From Propionibacteriaceae bacterium ZF39 (lineage in GTDB: Bacteria; Actinomycetota; Actinomycetes; Propionibacteriales; Propionibacteriaceae), in the NCBI GenBank assembly GCA_039565995.1, contig CP154795.1, forward strand, positions 124,001 to 188,000: a stretch of DNA of 64,000 nucleotides, in the 5' to 3' direction. The stretch's first letter is position 1, and each line of letters opens with the position of its first letter. A program made the position numbers and the translations under genes. The notes beneath the pieces are model-generated. The model ran no database searches, had not been told where the DNA came from, and saw only the letters and a program-made list of their open reading frames with translations. This document shows, piece by piece, positions 27,184-35,733 of the stretch.

Positions 27184-28035
27184 ATGTCCCCCCTGGTGAC
27201 CGTTTTCGGGCTCCCCCTGCATCCGCTTGTCATTCATGCCGTTGTCGTGCTGCTTCCACTCGGGGCGGTGCTGCTGATCGCCTGCGTGGCATGGCCAAGG
27301 CTGCGGGAGAGCTTCGCAACGGCGAGCTTTGCGCTCCTCACGCTGGGTTTCGCCCTGAGCATGGTCGCGAAGCTCTCGGGCAGCGCACTGGCCGAACGCC
27401 TGGGTCTGCCCGAGGAACACGCCGAGTGGGGAGATCGGACCGCGCTGGTGGCCTTCCTGCTGATGATTGTCAGCGGCGCGTGGTGGTGGATCCAGCGTCG
27501 GGCGGCGACCTATGGCGCGACCGATCGTCAGGAGGTCGTCCAGAAGGTGCTCGGGGGTCTGGGCATTGCGTTGTCCCTCGCGGTGATCGTCACGACGGTG
27601 CTGGCGGGTCACAGCGGCGCCAGGGAAGTGTGGGAGAAGCGGCTCGCCATGGCCGGGGCCACCGTCTCGGCGGTGCCCGTGCCCGGTGAGGCCGGGGAGC
27701 ATGAGGGCGAAGGGGACGAGGGACAGCCGCCGGCGGCCGCGCCCACCCCCAGCCCCACACCGAGCCCCAGCCCGTCTCCGTCGCCCACCCCGACGGGGCC
27801 CGTCTACACGATGGCCGACGTGCAGGAACACAACTATCGCCAGTCGTGCTGGGCTGCGGTCGACGGCGGGGTCTATGACCTGACCAACTGGATCCGTCAG
27901 CACCCCGGCGGCCAGACCCGCATCCTCAACCTCTGCGGCACGGATGCGACCAGCGCCTTCGGCGGCCAGCACGGGACCGCTGAGAGGCCGAATGCCCAGC
28001 TCGCTTCCATGCGCATCGGCACGCTGGTGAGCTGA
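27184..28035 (+). CDS. DUF2231 membrane domain fused to cytochrome b5-like heme domain
   Basis: A 283-residue membrane protein. Residues 1-155 contain four hydrophobic segments beginning GLPLHPLVIHAVVVLLPLG, the DUF2231 pattern with conserved histidines. A charged stretch and a Pro/Ser/Thr linker (residues about 175-205) follow. The C-terminal 80 residues are cytochrome b5-like: VYDLTNWIRQHPGGQTRIL has the first heme-ligating His in HPGG, and FGGQHG the second. ATG 27184 is preferred because upstream codons are basic and non-conserved. The topology suggests a heme module outside the membrane that receives or donates electrons; partner unknown. The Fe-S oxidoreductase encoded convergently is a possible partner by proximity only. 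Confidence 0.85.
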   Translation: MSPLVTVFGLPLHPLVIHAVVVLLPLGAVLLIACVAWPRLRESFATASFALLTLGFALSMVAKLSGSALAERLGLPEEHAEWGDRTALVAFLLMIVSGAWWWIQRRAATYGATDRQEVVQKVLGGLGIALSLAVIVTTVLAGHSGAREVWEKRLAMAGATVSAVPVPGEAGEHEGEGDEGQPPAAAPTPSPTPSPSPSPSPTPTGPVYTMADVQEHNYRQSCWAAVDGGVYDLTNWIRQHPGGQTRILNLCGTDATSAFGGQHGTAERPNAQLASMRIGTLVS

Positions 28036-28041
28036 GCTGGG

Positions 28042-28156
28042 GACTCGCCGACGTGCTCAGGGTGATGTGCCAATTGGCGCAAGCTCAGCCGGGACACCCC
28101 GTGGCGGGAGTCAAGTCGTGCCCGTTGGCACAAGTCCATCCGGCCGTCGGCGAGTC
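28042..28156. repeat. Structured element C, copy 2
   Basis: Outer stem GACTCGCCGACG (28042-28053) pairs perfectly with CGTCGGCGAGTC (28145-28156). Hairpins GTGCC-AATT-GGCGC (28067-28080) and GTGCC-CGTT-GGCAC (28118-28131) start 51 nt apart. It sits between the convergent cytochrome b5 fusion and Fe-S genes. The outer stem differs from copies 1 and 3 on both sides yet stays paired. Confidence 0.8.
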
Positions 28157-28189
28157 GCGGTGGCGGAAGCGCTTCCGAAGCCCGGGCGG

Positions 28190-30493
28190 TCAGGGCGTGG
28201 TGTCGGGTTCAGGTCTGGCGTCGGGTTCGGTGGACGTGGCGGCGTCGGGCTCAACCGGCTCCTCCACGGGTTCGATGGCCGCGGGCTGGCTGCGGCGTAC
28301 GGATTCGAGCAGGAGCTGCGCGACGTCGAGCACTTCGACGTTCTCGCCGTTGCCATCGGCCTGCTCTGCGGTGAGGCCGTCGGACAGCATCACGCGGCAG
28401 AACGGGCAGCCGGTGGCGATCGCCGAGTTGGGAGCCTGACCCAGGACCGTCAGAGCCTCGGTGGTGCGGTTGCGGTTGATGCGCTCGCCGATGCGCTCTT
28501 CCATCCACATGCGAGCGCCGCCGGCACCGCAGCAGAACGAGGTCGCCCCGTGTCGCGGCATCTCGCTCACGGTGGCGCCGGGGATGGAGCCGAGGAGCTC
28601 GCGCGGCGGCGCATACACCTGATTGTGGCGGCCCAGATAGCACGGATCGTGATAGGTGATCGTGCGCCCGGCGGCGGACCCTTCCGGAGCGGCCGCGGTC
28701 GTGAGCTTGCCGTCACGGACCAGGCGGTTGAGCAGCTGGGTGTGGTGAACGACGTCGAGCTCGAGGCCGAGCTGGCGGTATTCGTTCTTGAGAGTGTTGA
28801 GGCAGTGGGCGCAGGTGGTGACGACCTTCTGGGCCTTGGCCTCGGTGAGGGTCTCCTTGTTTTCCTCCGCGAGCTGCAGATAGACGAACTCGTTGCCGGA
28901 ACGGCGGGCCGAGTCGCCCGTGCAGGTCTCGTTCTTGCCGAGAATGGCAAACGTGACGCCGGCGGTGTGGAGCAGTTCGGCGACGGCCTGGGTCGTCTTC
29001 TTGGCCCGATCCTCGAACGCACCGGCGCAGCCCACCCAGAACAGGTAGTCGACCGACGTCAGGTCCTCGACATCGGAGCCGACGACCGGGACGTCGAAGG
29101 GGAGATCCTTCGTCCAGTCGAGGCGGCCCTTCTTGTTGAGGTTCCACGGATTGCCCTTGGATTCGAGTCCCTTGTAGAGCCCGTTGAGTTCCTCCGGGAA
29201 CTCCGACTTCACCAGCACCTCGAACCGGCGCATGTCGAGGATGTGATCGACATGCTCGATGTCCACCGGGCACTGCTGCACGCAGGCACCGCAGGTCGTG
29301 CACGCCCACAGCACCTCGGGATCGATGACGGCCAGCGGGCCATCCTCGCCCATCTGGATCGGGTTGCCGTGGGCCTGCTCGACCGCGCTCGGGGCGGGCG
29401 CGCCGATGAGGGGTCGTTCGGCCTCGGCGCGGGAGCGCTCCGGCAGCGTGGTGCGGGCCGATTCGGCGGCCTGCAGCCAGGGGGCCTTGGCGTACGCATG
29501 TTCGCGCAGGCCCATCATCAGCAGCTTGGGCGACAGCGGCTTGTCGGTGTTCCACGCCGGGCACTGGGACTGGCAGCGACCGCATTCGGTGCAGGACGTG
29601 AAGTCGAGCAGGCCCTTCCAGGTGAAGTCCTCGACCTTGCCGACGCCGAGTCGCTCGGCATCGTCCTCTTCGAGCTCCTCCAGCGTCTCCATCGTCACCG
29701 GCCTGCCGTCGAGGCGCAGCGGGTTGGCCTCGGCCAGGGCGGTGCGGCCACTCGCGTCGCGCTTGAACCAGATGTTGGGCCACGCGGTGAAGCGGTGCCA
29801 CGCCACGCCCATCGTCTTGTTGAGGCCCAGGACGATCATCCAGACGAACGAGATGATGATCTTGAGCGCGGCCACCAGGGTGATGGCGGTTTCGAGCGTG
29901 CCCGTGCTGATGCCGGCCGGGAGCAGCCACCAGGTCAGCGGGAAATGGATGTGGCCCTCGGAGTTGCCATAGAACAGCTGGAACTCCATGGCGCGCAGCA
30001 GCAGGATGCAGATGCCGACGCCGAGGATGGTCAGCTCGACATAGACGGCCTGCCACGTGCGGGAGCCGAAGAACCGGCCCTTGCCGATGCCGACCCCGAA
30101 GAACCGGATCGCCATGAGGGCGAGGATCGCCAGAGTGGTCAGCCAGGCCATGGCCTCGGTGACCCATTCATAGACGACGAAGTGACCGATCAGGGGCAGC
30201 GCTGCGCGCGGATCGAACAGCTGCATGAAGGCATTGGGCAGCGTCAGGAACAGGATGAGGAAGCCGAACAGCACGAACCAGTGGGCGAAGCCGACCTTGC
30301 TCAGCTGGAGCATCCGGGTGTGGCCGACCGACTCCACCACCAGGTTCTTCCAGCGCCGGCCCGGGTCGTCGGTGCGGCCCAGGGTCGGCTGCCCGAGTTT
30401 GACCACCCCCACGATCCCGGCAATGGCACGGATGAACAACGCCAGGCCGACCACGGCGGTCAGCAGGGCGAGCACGATGGCCACGGTTGTCAC
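28190..30493 (-). CDS. Membrane-bound Fe-S oxidoreductase (heterodisulfide-reductase-related)
   Basis: A 767-residue electron-transfer protein. The N-terminal 260 residues hold five or six transmembrane helices with several His, like the NarI/HdrE cytochrome b type. A ferredoxin domain follows with two 4Fe-4S motifs, CTECGRCQSQCP and CTTCGACVQQCP. The C-terminal half has two CCG domains (WVGCAGAF..CTGD...CAHCLN and YHDPCYLGRHN..SFCCGAGG..GCPFC), which in HdrB/GlpC/LutA-type proteins bind clusters or substrates. It resembles mycobacterial Rv0338c. It probably links a cytoplasmic donor to the quinone pool; substrate unknown. GTG 30493 is preferred to GTG 30499 because AGGGAG is seven bases upstream of the former and one base from the latter. 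Confidence 0.9.
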   Translation of the reverse strand: MTTVAIVLALLTAVVGLALFIRAIAGIVGVVKLGQPTLGRTDDPGRRWKNLVVESVGHTRMLQLSKVGFAHWFVLFGFLILFLTLPNAFMQLFDPRAALPLIGHFVVYEWVTEAMAWLTTLAILALMAIRFFGVGIGKGRFFGSRTWQAVYVELTILGVGICILLLRAMEFQLFYGNSEGHIHFPLTWWLLPAGISTGTLETAITLVAALKIIISFVWMIVLGLNKTMGVAWHRFTAWPNIWFKRDASGRTALAEANPLRLDGRPVTMETLEELEEDDAERLGVGKVEDFTWKGLLDFTSCTECGRCQSQCPAWNTDKPLSPKLLMMGLREHAYAKAPWLQAAESARTTLPERSRAEAERPLIGAPAPSAVEQAHGNPIQMGEDGPLAVIDPEVLWACTTCGACVQQCPVDIEHVDHILDMRRFEVLVKSEFPEELNGLYKGLESKGNPWNLNKKGRLDWTKDLPFDVPVVGSDVEDLTSVDYLFWVGCAGAFEDRAKKTTQAVAELLHTAGVTFAILGKNETCTGDSARRSGNEFVYLQLAEENKETLTEAKAQKVVTTCAHCLNTLKNEYRQLGLELDVVHHTQLLNRLVRDGKLTTAAAPEGSAAGRTITYHDPCYLGRHNQVYAPPRELLGSIPGATVSEMPRHGATSFCCGAGGARMWMEERIGERINRNRTTEALTVLGQAPNSAIATGCPFCRVMLSDGLTAEQADGNGENVEVLDVAQLLLESVRRSQPAAIEPVEEPVEPDAATSTEPDARPEPDTTP

Positions 30494-30665
30494 GGTCACG
30501 CTCCCTCGATGGTCCTGTGCCGAGAACCGTAGTCGTCGGCTCTGACAGAACTGCACGGTCTTTCCGGCGGGTGCGAGTTTGGCCCCCGCAACATCGCCAC
30601 CGCCAGGTTACTGGTCAGTATCGCCGAACCGGCCGCCCAGCGGAAGGGCTCCGGCGGAACCACCG

Positions 30666-31319
30666 TCAGCCCGCGGCGGCGGACTGCTGGTTCTGGATGA
30701 GCCGGTACGCCGTCTCGGCGGCCCAGTGCACCTTGCGCATTTCCTTGGCCCGCTTGCGGATCGCCCGCCGATTCACGGTGGAGACATCCTCGGCGATGAC
30801 CTTGTCGGCCATGTTCACGGCGCTGAGCAGAGCAATGATGCAGGCCTCGCGTACGGTCGGCTCCTCATTCCTGGCCAGCACCGCGAACAAACCACTGCGC
30901 AGTCGCTGCTCGTAATCGAAGCTCACGGCCGGATAGACCGTGATCGGCACCAACCCCAGGACCCGGTGCTCCCGCGCCTCGACGAACCCGCGCTCGACGA
31001 GCCGCTCCAACACCAGCCGTTTGACGTTCTTGCGGAGCAGCTGGACCGTGGTCGAGCGCCACCGCACCGGGCGCCCGGCCAGGCGTACCAACGCCTGATC
31101 CAGGATCGCGTCATCGGTCGAACTCGCGTCGGAGACGACCACCCGACCCGGCCGGACATCGCGCTCGCCCTTCTCCGTCAGGCGGATGCGACCACGGATG
31201 GCCAGCTCGGTGGCGAGCGCGCCGGCCAGGACCCACTCGTGATACTGACCGCGCATCCAGCCCGTGTCGTCGGCGAGCAGCAGCAGCGCCACATCCTCGA
31301 CGAGCAGCAGCTCGCTCAC
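30666..31319 (-). CDS. GOLPH3/VPS74-like (GPP34) protein, second of tandem pair
   Basis: A 217-residue GPP34-domain protein. The family block LLLVEDVALLLLADDTGW, the GALATELAIRGRIRL segment, and the C-terminal helix region (EPTVREACIIALLSAVNMADKVI) are all present. Eukaryotic members bind phosphatidylinositol-4-phosphate on Golgi membranes; the many actinobacterial members have unknown roles. It starts with GTG at 31319 overlapping the TGA of the upstream paralogue, so the two are translationally coupled. It is shorter at the C-terminus than its paralogue. Confidence 0.9.
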   Translation of the reverse strand: MSELLLVEDVALLLLADDTGWMRGQYHEWVLAGALATELAIRGRIRLTEKGERDVRPGRVVVSDASSTDDAILDQALVRLAGRPVRWRSTTVQLLRKNVKRLVLERLVERGFVEAREHRVLGLVPITVYPAVSFDYEQRLRSGLFAVLARNEEPTVREACIIALLSAVNMADKVIAEDVSTVNRRAIRKRAKEMRKVHWAAETAYRLIQNQQSAAAG

Positions 31320-31996
31320 GACGTGGCGGTGATGGCGGCTGAGGCTGCTGCCGCGGCGGCCGCCGCGTGGACTGCTTCGATCGCGGCCCTCGCGGCCTCG
31401 CTCGCCCAGTTTTCCTTCATCAATTCCTTGGCGCGCCGGCGTACGGCTTTCTTGTCGATCGTCGACACGTCCTCCGCGACCACCTTGTGGGCGACATCGA
31501 TGGCCGAGAGCAGCGAGATCAGGGACGCCTCCCGGACCGTCGGCTCCTCGTTCTCGACGAGCACCCGGAACAGCCCCGCCCGGATCTCGTCCTCGTGGCT
31601 GGTGTCAGCGGCGGGAAACTTGTTGAAGCCTGCGAACCGTGACTTCTCGTGGCGGAACATGCCGCGCTCGACCAGTCGGTCCTGCAGCGGTCGGCGCACC
31701 TTCTTCACCAACAACTCGACCGCCTTCTGCGGTTTGCAGTCGGGCTTGGTGGCCAGCCGCGCGAGGGCGTTGTCGAGGATGGCGTCGTCGGTCGGGGAAT
31801 CATCGGTGATCGTCACGCGACCGGCCTTGTGGGCCGATTCGCCCTCCTCGGTGATCCGAACCCGACCGGCCAGGGCGAGTTCCATCAGCAGGGCACCGCC
31901 GAGGACATAGTCGGCGGACGAGTATTCACGAACGCTCCCGCGACGATCGTGCGTGAGCAGCAGCAAGAGATCTTCGGCGATCAGAGTGTCGGACAT
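31316..31996 (-). CDS. GOLPH3/VPS74-like (GPP34) protein, first of tandem pair
   Basis: A 226-residue paralogue of the next gene, with the same order of motifs (LIAEDLLLLLTHDRRGS, GGALLMELALAGRVRIT, TDDAILDNALARL, EPTVREASLISLLSAIDVAHKVVAEDVSTID). The C-terminus is an unusual alanine-rich helix (AAAAAAAASAAI). ATG 31996 has GGAGGAG just upstream. Four-nucleotide overlap with the downstream copy implies the proteins work together, perhaps as a heteromer. Confidence 0.9.
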   Translation of the reverse strand: MSDTLIAEDLLLLLTHDRRGSVREYSSADYVLGGALLMELALAGRVRITEEGESAHKAGRVTITDDSPTDDAILDNALARLATKPDCKPQKAVELLVKKVRRPLQDRLVERGMFRHEKSRFAGFNKFPAADTSHEDEIRAGLFRVLVENEEPTVREASLISLLSAIDVAHKVVAEDVSTIDKKAVRRRAKELMKENWASEAARAAIEAVHAAAAAAAASAAITATS

Positions 31997-32071
31997 GGTC
32001 TCTCCTCCCGGGTCGAAGCCCATCCTTTCGTACGCCCGAAATCCGCGGAGACGAACCTGCCAACTTGTGGC

Positions 32072-32860
32072 TCACCGATCGGGCAGCGCCCTCGACATCT
32101 CCCAGATCAGGACCTCGGCGTCGGTGAGTGCGGTGATCCGTTGCTCACCCTCGGTCAGCCGGACTGCATCGCCCTGGTCCAGGCGCCCCGCGCCCTCCAG
32201 CTCGATCGCTCCGCGGGTCACGAACACATGCAGGTACGCCCCAGCGGGCACGTTCACCGCGCCCGCGGCCGGAAGCCGAGCGTTCTCGATCGGAGCGCGC
32301 AGTCGCGCGACGTGTAACCCGGCGTACCGGCACTGCAGGCCGATCCCCGCCGATTCACGGTGGTGGGGCAGACCGGAGACGACGGGCACCAGCTCGCCGG
32401 AGGCGAGGGCGGCGTTGGCGTCGAACTCGGCATAGCTCGGGGCGATGTTCGCCTCGTCCGGCACGATCCACATCTGCACCACATGGGCATCGTCGTCGTG
32501 CTTCGGGATGTCGGGGAAGTGTTTCCACGCGTCGTTGCGCTCGGAATGGAGAATGCCCGTGCCGGCGGACATGCGCTGGGCTACGCCGGAGGTGATCAGC
32601 GCGGTATTGCCTTTGTCGTCGGCGTGGACGATCGAGCCGGACAGCACCCAGGTGACGATCTCGAGGTTGCGGTGCCGGTGCGGATCGAACCCCCAGCCCG
32701 CGGCGACGGTGTCCTCGTTGTTGGCGGTGAGTACGCCGTGATGCGTGTTCCGCGGATGCCCGAATCGTGGGTCGTGCGAGACCGCCATCGAGAACGACGC
32801 ACGGGAGGTCAGCCAGTTCAGGCGCGTGATCTCCCGATCTGCAGCGCGGCGGATTTCCAT
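32072..32860 (-). CDS. Pirin-family protein
   Basis: A 262-residue bicupin. The N-terminal cupin retains the pirin metal ligands: FDPHRHRNLEIVTWVL (two His) and GTGILHSERN (His and Glu). The C-terminal cupin (AGAYLHVFVTRGAIELEGAG) is divergent as usual. Family members are Fe(II) proteins with quercetinase or regulatory activities; the role here is unassigned. The gene stands alone, 75 bp downstream of the GOLPH3 pair's start and divergent from the osmolyte operon. Confidence 0.92.
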   Translation of the reverse strand: MEIRRAADREITRLNWLTSRASFSMAVSHDPRFGHPRNTHHGVLTANNEDTVAAGWGFDPHRHRNLEIVTWVLSGSIVHADDKGNTALITSGVAQRMSAGTGILHSERNDAWKHFPDIPKHDDDAHVVQMWIVPDEANIAPSYAEFDANAALASGELVPVVSGLPHHRESAGIGLQCRYAGLHVARLRAPIENARLPAAGAVNVPAGAYLHVFVTRGAIELEGAGRLDQGDAVRLTEGEQRITALTDAEVLIWEMSRALPDR

Positions 32861-32984
32861 GCCGGGAGCGTAACCACCCGGACATTCGGCTCAAGAGGTG
32901 ACCATGCCGCCGGGCTGCCGAGGTTTTGTCGGAGGCGCGGGTTAGGGTCAACGGTGTCCGCATCCCCCGACCTCCGAGGCGCCC

Positions 32985-34304
32985 GTGCTCCAGTTCGAAT
33001 CGGTCGCAAAGACCTACCCCGACGGGACCAAAGCCGTCACTGACCTGGATCTGGTGATCCCGTCGGACGGCATCACGGTTCTGGTCGGGCCGTCGGGCTG
33101 TGGCAAGACGACGATCCTGCGGATGATCAACCGGATGATCGAGCCCACGGCGGGGCGCATTCTGTGGGACGACAAGCCGATCAAGTCGATGCGCAAGACG
33201 ACGCTGCGCCGCCAGATGGGCTATGTGATCCAGAACGGTGGGCTGTTCCCGCATCGCACGGTCCTCGAAAACATCGGCACCGTCCCGAGCCTCCTGGGCT
33301 GGGATGACAACAAGACGCTGCTGCGCTCCCGCGAGCTGCTCGAGCAGGTCGGCCTCGAACCCAAACTCGGCAATCGCTTCCCCGCTCAGCTCTCCGGCGG
33401 CCAGCAGCAGCGCGTAGGTGTGGCCCGGGCGCTCGCGGCCGACCCCGACCTGTTGCTGATGGACGAACCGTTCTCCGCCATCGACCCGGTCGTGCGGGCC
33501 GATCTGCAGGCTCTGGTCAAGCGCCTCCAGCGCGAGCTCAACAAGACCATCGTCATGATCACCCACGACATGGACGAGGCCATCACGATGGGTCACCGCA
33601 TCGCGGTGCTCCGGCCGGGCGGCATCCTGGCGCAGTACGGGCCGCCGGAGGCCATCCTCGACGACCCGGCCGATGACTTCGTGTCCAAATTCGTCGGCAA
33701 GGACCGGGGTTATCGGTCCCTCGGGTTCGCGGAGGTGCCCAGGCCGGAGCTGGCGGGCGTACGCACGGTGCGCAACGCCGAGCAGGCCCACACCGCGAGC
33801 TCCGACCGCGATCAGCCCGTCCTCGTCGTCAGCGCCGAGGGCGAGCCGGAGGGGTGGGCCGACCCCGACCGGCCCGGACGCGTACTCGTCCTCGGTGAGA
33901 CCTTCACCCATCCCGGTGCGCCGCTGCGTGACATGGTCGAGGCCGCGCTCACCTCTCCCGTGGGGCGCGCGGTCGCGGTGAACTCGACCGGCCGCTATGT
34001 CGGCACACTGTCCGCCGCCGACGTGATGGACCAGGTCCGTACTTATCGCATGACCGTCGCCGACCAGCAGCTGAGCCGTCGGATCGCTGCGGAGCAGGAG
34101 CCGGATCCGGAGCCCGTGGAGCGGTCCGGTGCGCCTGCGGTGGCGCCGGGCGAGGAGCGTACGCCCGAGGAGCCGGCTCCCGATGTCGAGCCGGGGAGTG
34201 ATCCCGAGGCGACGCCGGAGACGGAGCGGGCCGAGGAGCGTACGCCTGCGGAGCCGGCTCCCGATGCGGAGGCCGCACTGCGCAAGCCGACGGCGGAACA
34301 ATGA
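32985..34304 (+). CDS. opuCA: Osmoprotectant ABC transporter ATP-binding protein
   Basis: The ATPase of a quaternary-amine (glycine betaine/choline/carnitine) importer, 439 residues. It has Walker A (GPSGCGKTT), the Q-loop (VIQNGGLFPH), signature LSGGQQQR, Walker B (LLMDEPFSAID) and switch His (MITHDMDEA). After residue 240 comes one CBS-like module (GTLSAADVMDQV), the osmosensing part in OpuA/OpuC ATPases; a second is degenerate. The last 70 residues are a Glu/Pro-rich tail with the unit EERTP-EPAPD repeated. It starts at GTG 32985 and overlaps the permease start by ATGA, first gene of a four-gene operon. Confidence 0.93.
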   Translation: MLQFESVAKTYPDGTKAVTDLDLVIPSDGITVLVGPSGCGKTTILRMINRMIEPTAGRILWDDKPIKSMRKTTLRRQMGYVIQNGGLFPHRTVLENIGTVPSLLGWDDNKTLLRSRELLEQVGLEPKLGNRFPAQLSGGQQQRVGVARALAADPDLLLMDEPFSAIDPVVRADLQALVKRLQRELNKTIVMITHDMDEAITMGHRIAVLRPGGILAQYGPPEAILDDPADDFVSKFVGKDRGYRSLGFAEVPRPELAGVRTVRNAEQAHTASSDRDQPVLVVSAEGEPEGWADPDRPGRVLVLGETFTHPGAPLRDMVEAALTSPVGRAVAVNSTGRYVGTLSAADVMDQVRTYRMTVADQQLSRRIAAEQEPDPEPVERSGAPAVAPGEERTPEEPAPDVEPGSDPEATPETERAEERTPAEPAPDAEAALRKPTAEQ

Positions 34305-35005
34305 ACGAGTTCCTCGACTTCGACTGGATCCGGCGCAACACGGGGGTGATCGCGGACCTGACCGTGCAACACCTCCTGTGGTCGCTGATCGCCGTCGCGG
34401 TGGGGCTCGCGCTGGCGCTCCCGATCGGCTATCTGGTCCACCGAACGGGCCGCGCTGCCGGATTCCTGCTGGCGGTCGCAGGTCTGCTCTATGCGATTCC
34501 GTCGATTGCGCTGTTCGTGGCGATGCCGCTGGTCCTCGGGTCGAAGATCCTCGACCCGATCAACGTGATCGGGGCGCTGACGGTCTATACGTTCGCGCTG
34601 CTGGTGCGCAGCGTGTCCGATGGTTTCGCCGATGTCGATCCGCAGGTACGCCAGTCCGCCGTCGCGGTCGGCTACGGCCCCATCCGGCGGGTTCTGGGCG
34701 TCGAATTCCCACTGGCCCTGCCGGTGATCTTCTCGGGGTTGCGGGTCGCCACGGTGTCCACGATCTCGCTCGTCGCGGTCGGTGCGGTGATCGGCAACGG
34801 CGCACTCGGGCAGCTGTTCGACCGCGGCTTCCAGTCCGGATTCGCCACGCCGATCATCGTCGGCATCGTCGTCATCCTGGTCATGGCGTTGCTCGCCGAC
34901 GGGCTGATCCTGCTGATCCAGGGCATCATGCTGCCGTGGTTCGGCCTCGGGCCGCGCAGTGGTGGCCGCGGCCGCCTCCGCCGGCTGGTGGGAGCGCCCC
35001 GATGA
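34301..35005 (+). CDS. Osmoprotectant ABC transporter permease (first)
   Basis: A 234-residue inner-membrane permease of the OpuCB/OpuCD (ProW-like) family with five or six helices. The coupling segment (VGYGPIRRVLGVEFPLALPVIFSGLRVATV) contains the EAA-type loop contacting the ATPase. Both ends overlap neighbours by four bases (ATGA). It should form a heterodimer with the next gene product. Confidence 0.92.
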   Translation: MNEFLDFDWIRRNTGVIADLTVQHLLWSLIAVAVGLALALPIGYLVHRTGRAAGFLLAVAGLLYAIPSIALFVAMPLVLGSKILDPINVIGALTVYTFALLVRSVSDGFADVDPQVRQSAVAVGYGPIRRVLGVEFPLALPVIFSGLRVATVSTISLVAVGAVIGNGALGQLFDRGFQSGFATPIIVGIVVILVMALLADGLILLIQGIMLPWFGLGPRSGGRGRLRRLVGAPR

Positions 35006-35733
35006 ATCTGTTCGAACACCTCCTCGACCCGGCCAATTGGTCCGGCGCCGAGGGCATCCCGGCCCGGATCGGGGAACATCTCACCTATTCGGTGGCTGCC
35101 ATGGCGCTGGCGATGGTCATTGCGCTGCCGTTGGGCATCCTGATCGGGCACACCCGGCGGGGCAACCTCCTTGTTGCCGGCCTCGCGAACGCCACCCGGG
35201 CGCTTCCGACCCTGGGCCTCCTGGTGTTGGTGGTGCTGCTCCTGGGCACGGGCATGCTGCCCGTCGTCCTGGCTCTTGCGGTGCTGGCGATCCCGCCGAT
35301 CCTCAACTCGACGGTGGTCGGCTTCCGCACAGCCGATCCCGATGCCGTGCTGGCGGCGGCTGCGATGGGCATGACCGGCGGGCAACAGATCCGTCAGGTC
35401 GAGCTGCCGCTCGCGTCGCCGTTGATCATGTCCGGCCTCCGCAGCGCCACGCTCCAGGTCATCGCGACCGCGACCGTGGCGGCGATGGCGGCCTCGGGTG
35501 GGCTGGGTCGGTATGTGCTGGACGGCCAGAAGAGGGCCGACGGCTACCCTGAGATGGTCACCGGGGCCCTACTGGTGATGGTGTGGGCCCTCGTGGCCGA
35601 CCTGCTGCTCGGGGCATTGACCCGGGTGGCGCAGCGGCGGAGCTCCGGGCGTCGCAGAGTGCGTACCGATCTGTTCGACACGGACGAGGCCGAGCCCGGC
35701 CCCGACACCAGAAACAAAGGAGCTTCCGCATGA
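35002..35733 (+). CDS. Osmoprotectant ABC transporter permease (second)
   Basis: A 243-residue paralogue of the preceding permease with the same architecture: IPLRIGEHL-like entry (ARIGEHLTYSVAAMALAM), RALPTLGLLVLVVLL, and the EAA-like loop MGMTGGQQIRQVELPLASPLIM. A charged cytoplasmic tail follows the last helix. ATG 35002 overlaps the previous stop, and its own stop overlaps the binding-protein start. Confidence 0.92.
   Translation: MNLFEHLLDPANWSGAEGIPARIGEHLTYSVAAMALAMVIALPLGILIGHTRRGNLLVAGLANATRALPTLGLLVLVVLLLGTGMLPVVLALAVLAIPPILNSTVVGFRTADPDAVLAAAAMGMTGGQQIRQVELPLASPLIMSGLRSATLQVIATATVAAMAASGGLGRYVLDGQKRADGYPEMVTGALLVMVWALVADLLLGALTRVAQRRSSGRRRVRTDLFDTDEAEPGPDTRNKGASA

Noticed and set aside
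28067-30532. An 821-codon open frame antisense to the Fe-S oxidoreductase
   Set aside because: Same shadow effect; low complexity, no recognisable fold, while the minus-strand gene has clear cysteine motifs.
32990-33005. GTTCGAATC resembling a tRNA T-loop
   Set aside because: It lies in the opuCA coding sequence and no cloverleaf or acceptor stem can be formed around it.
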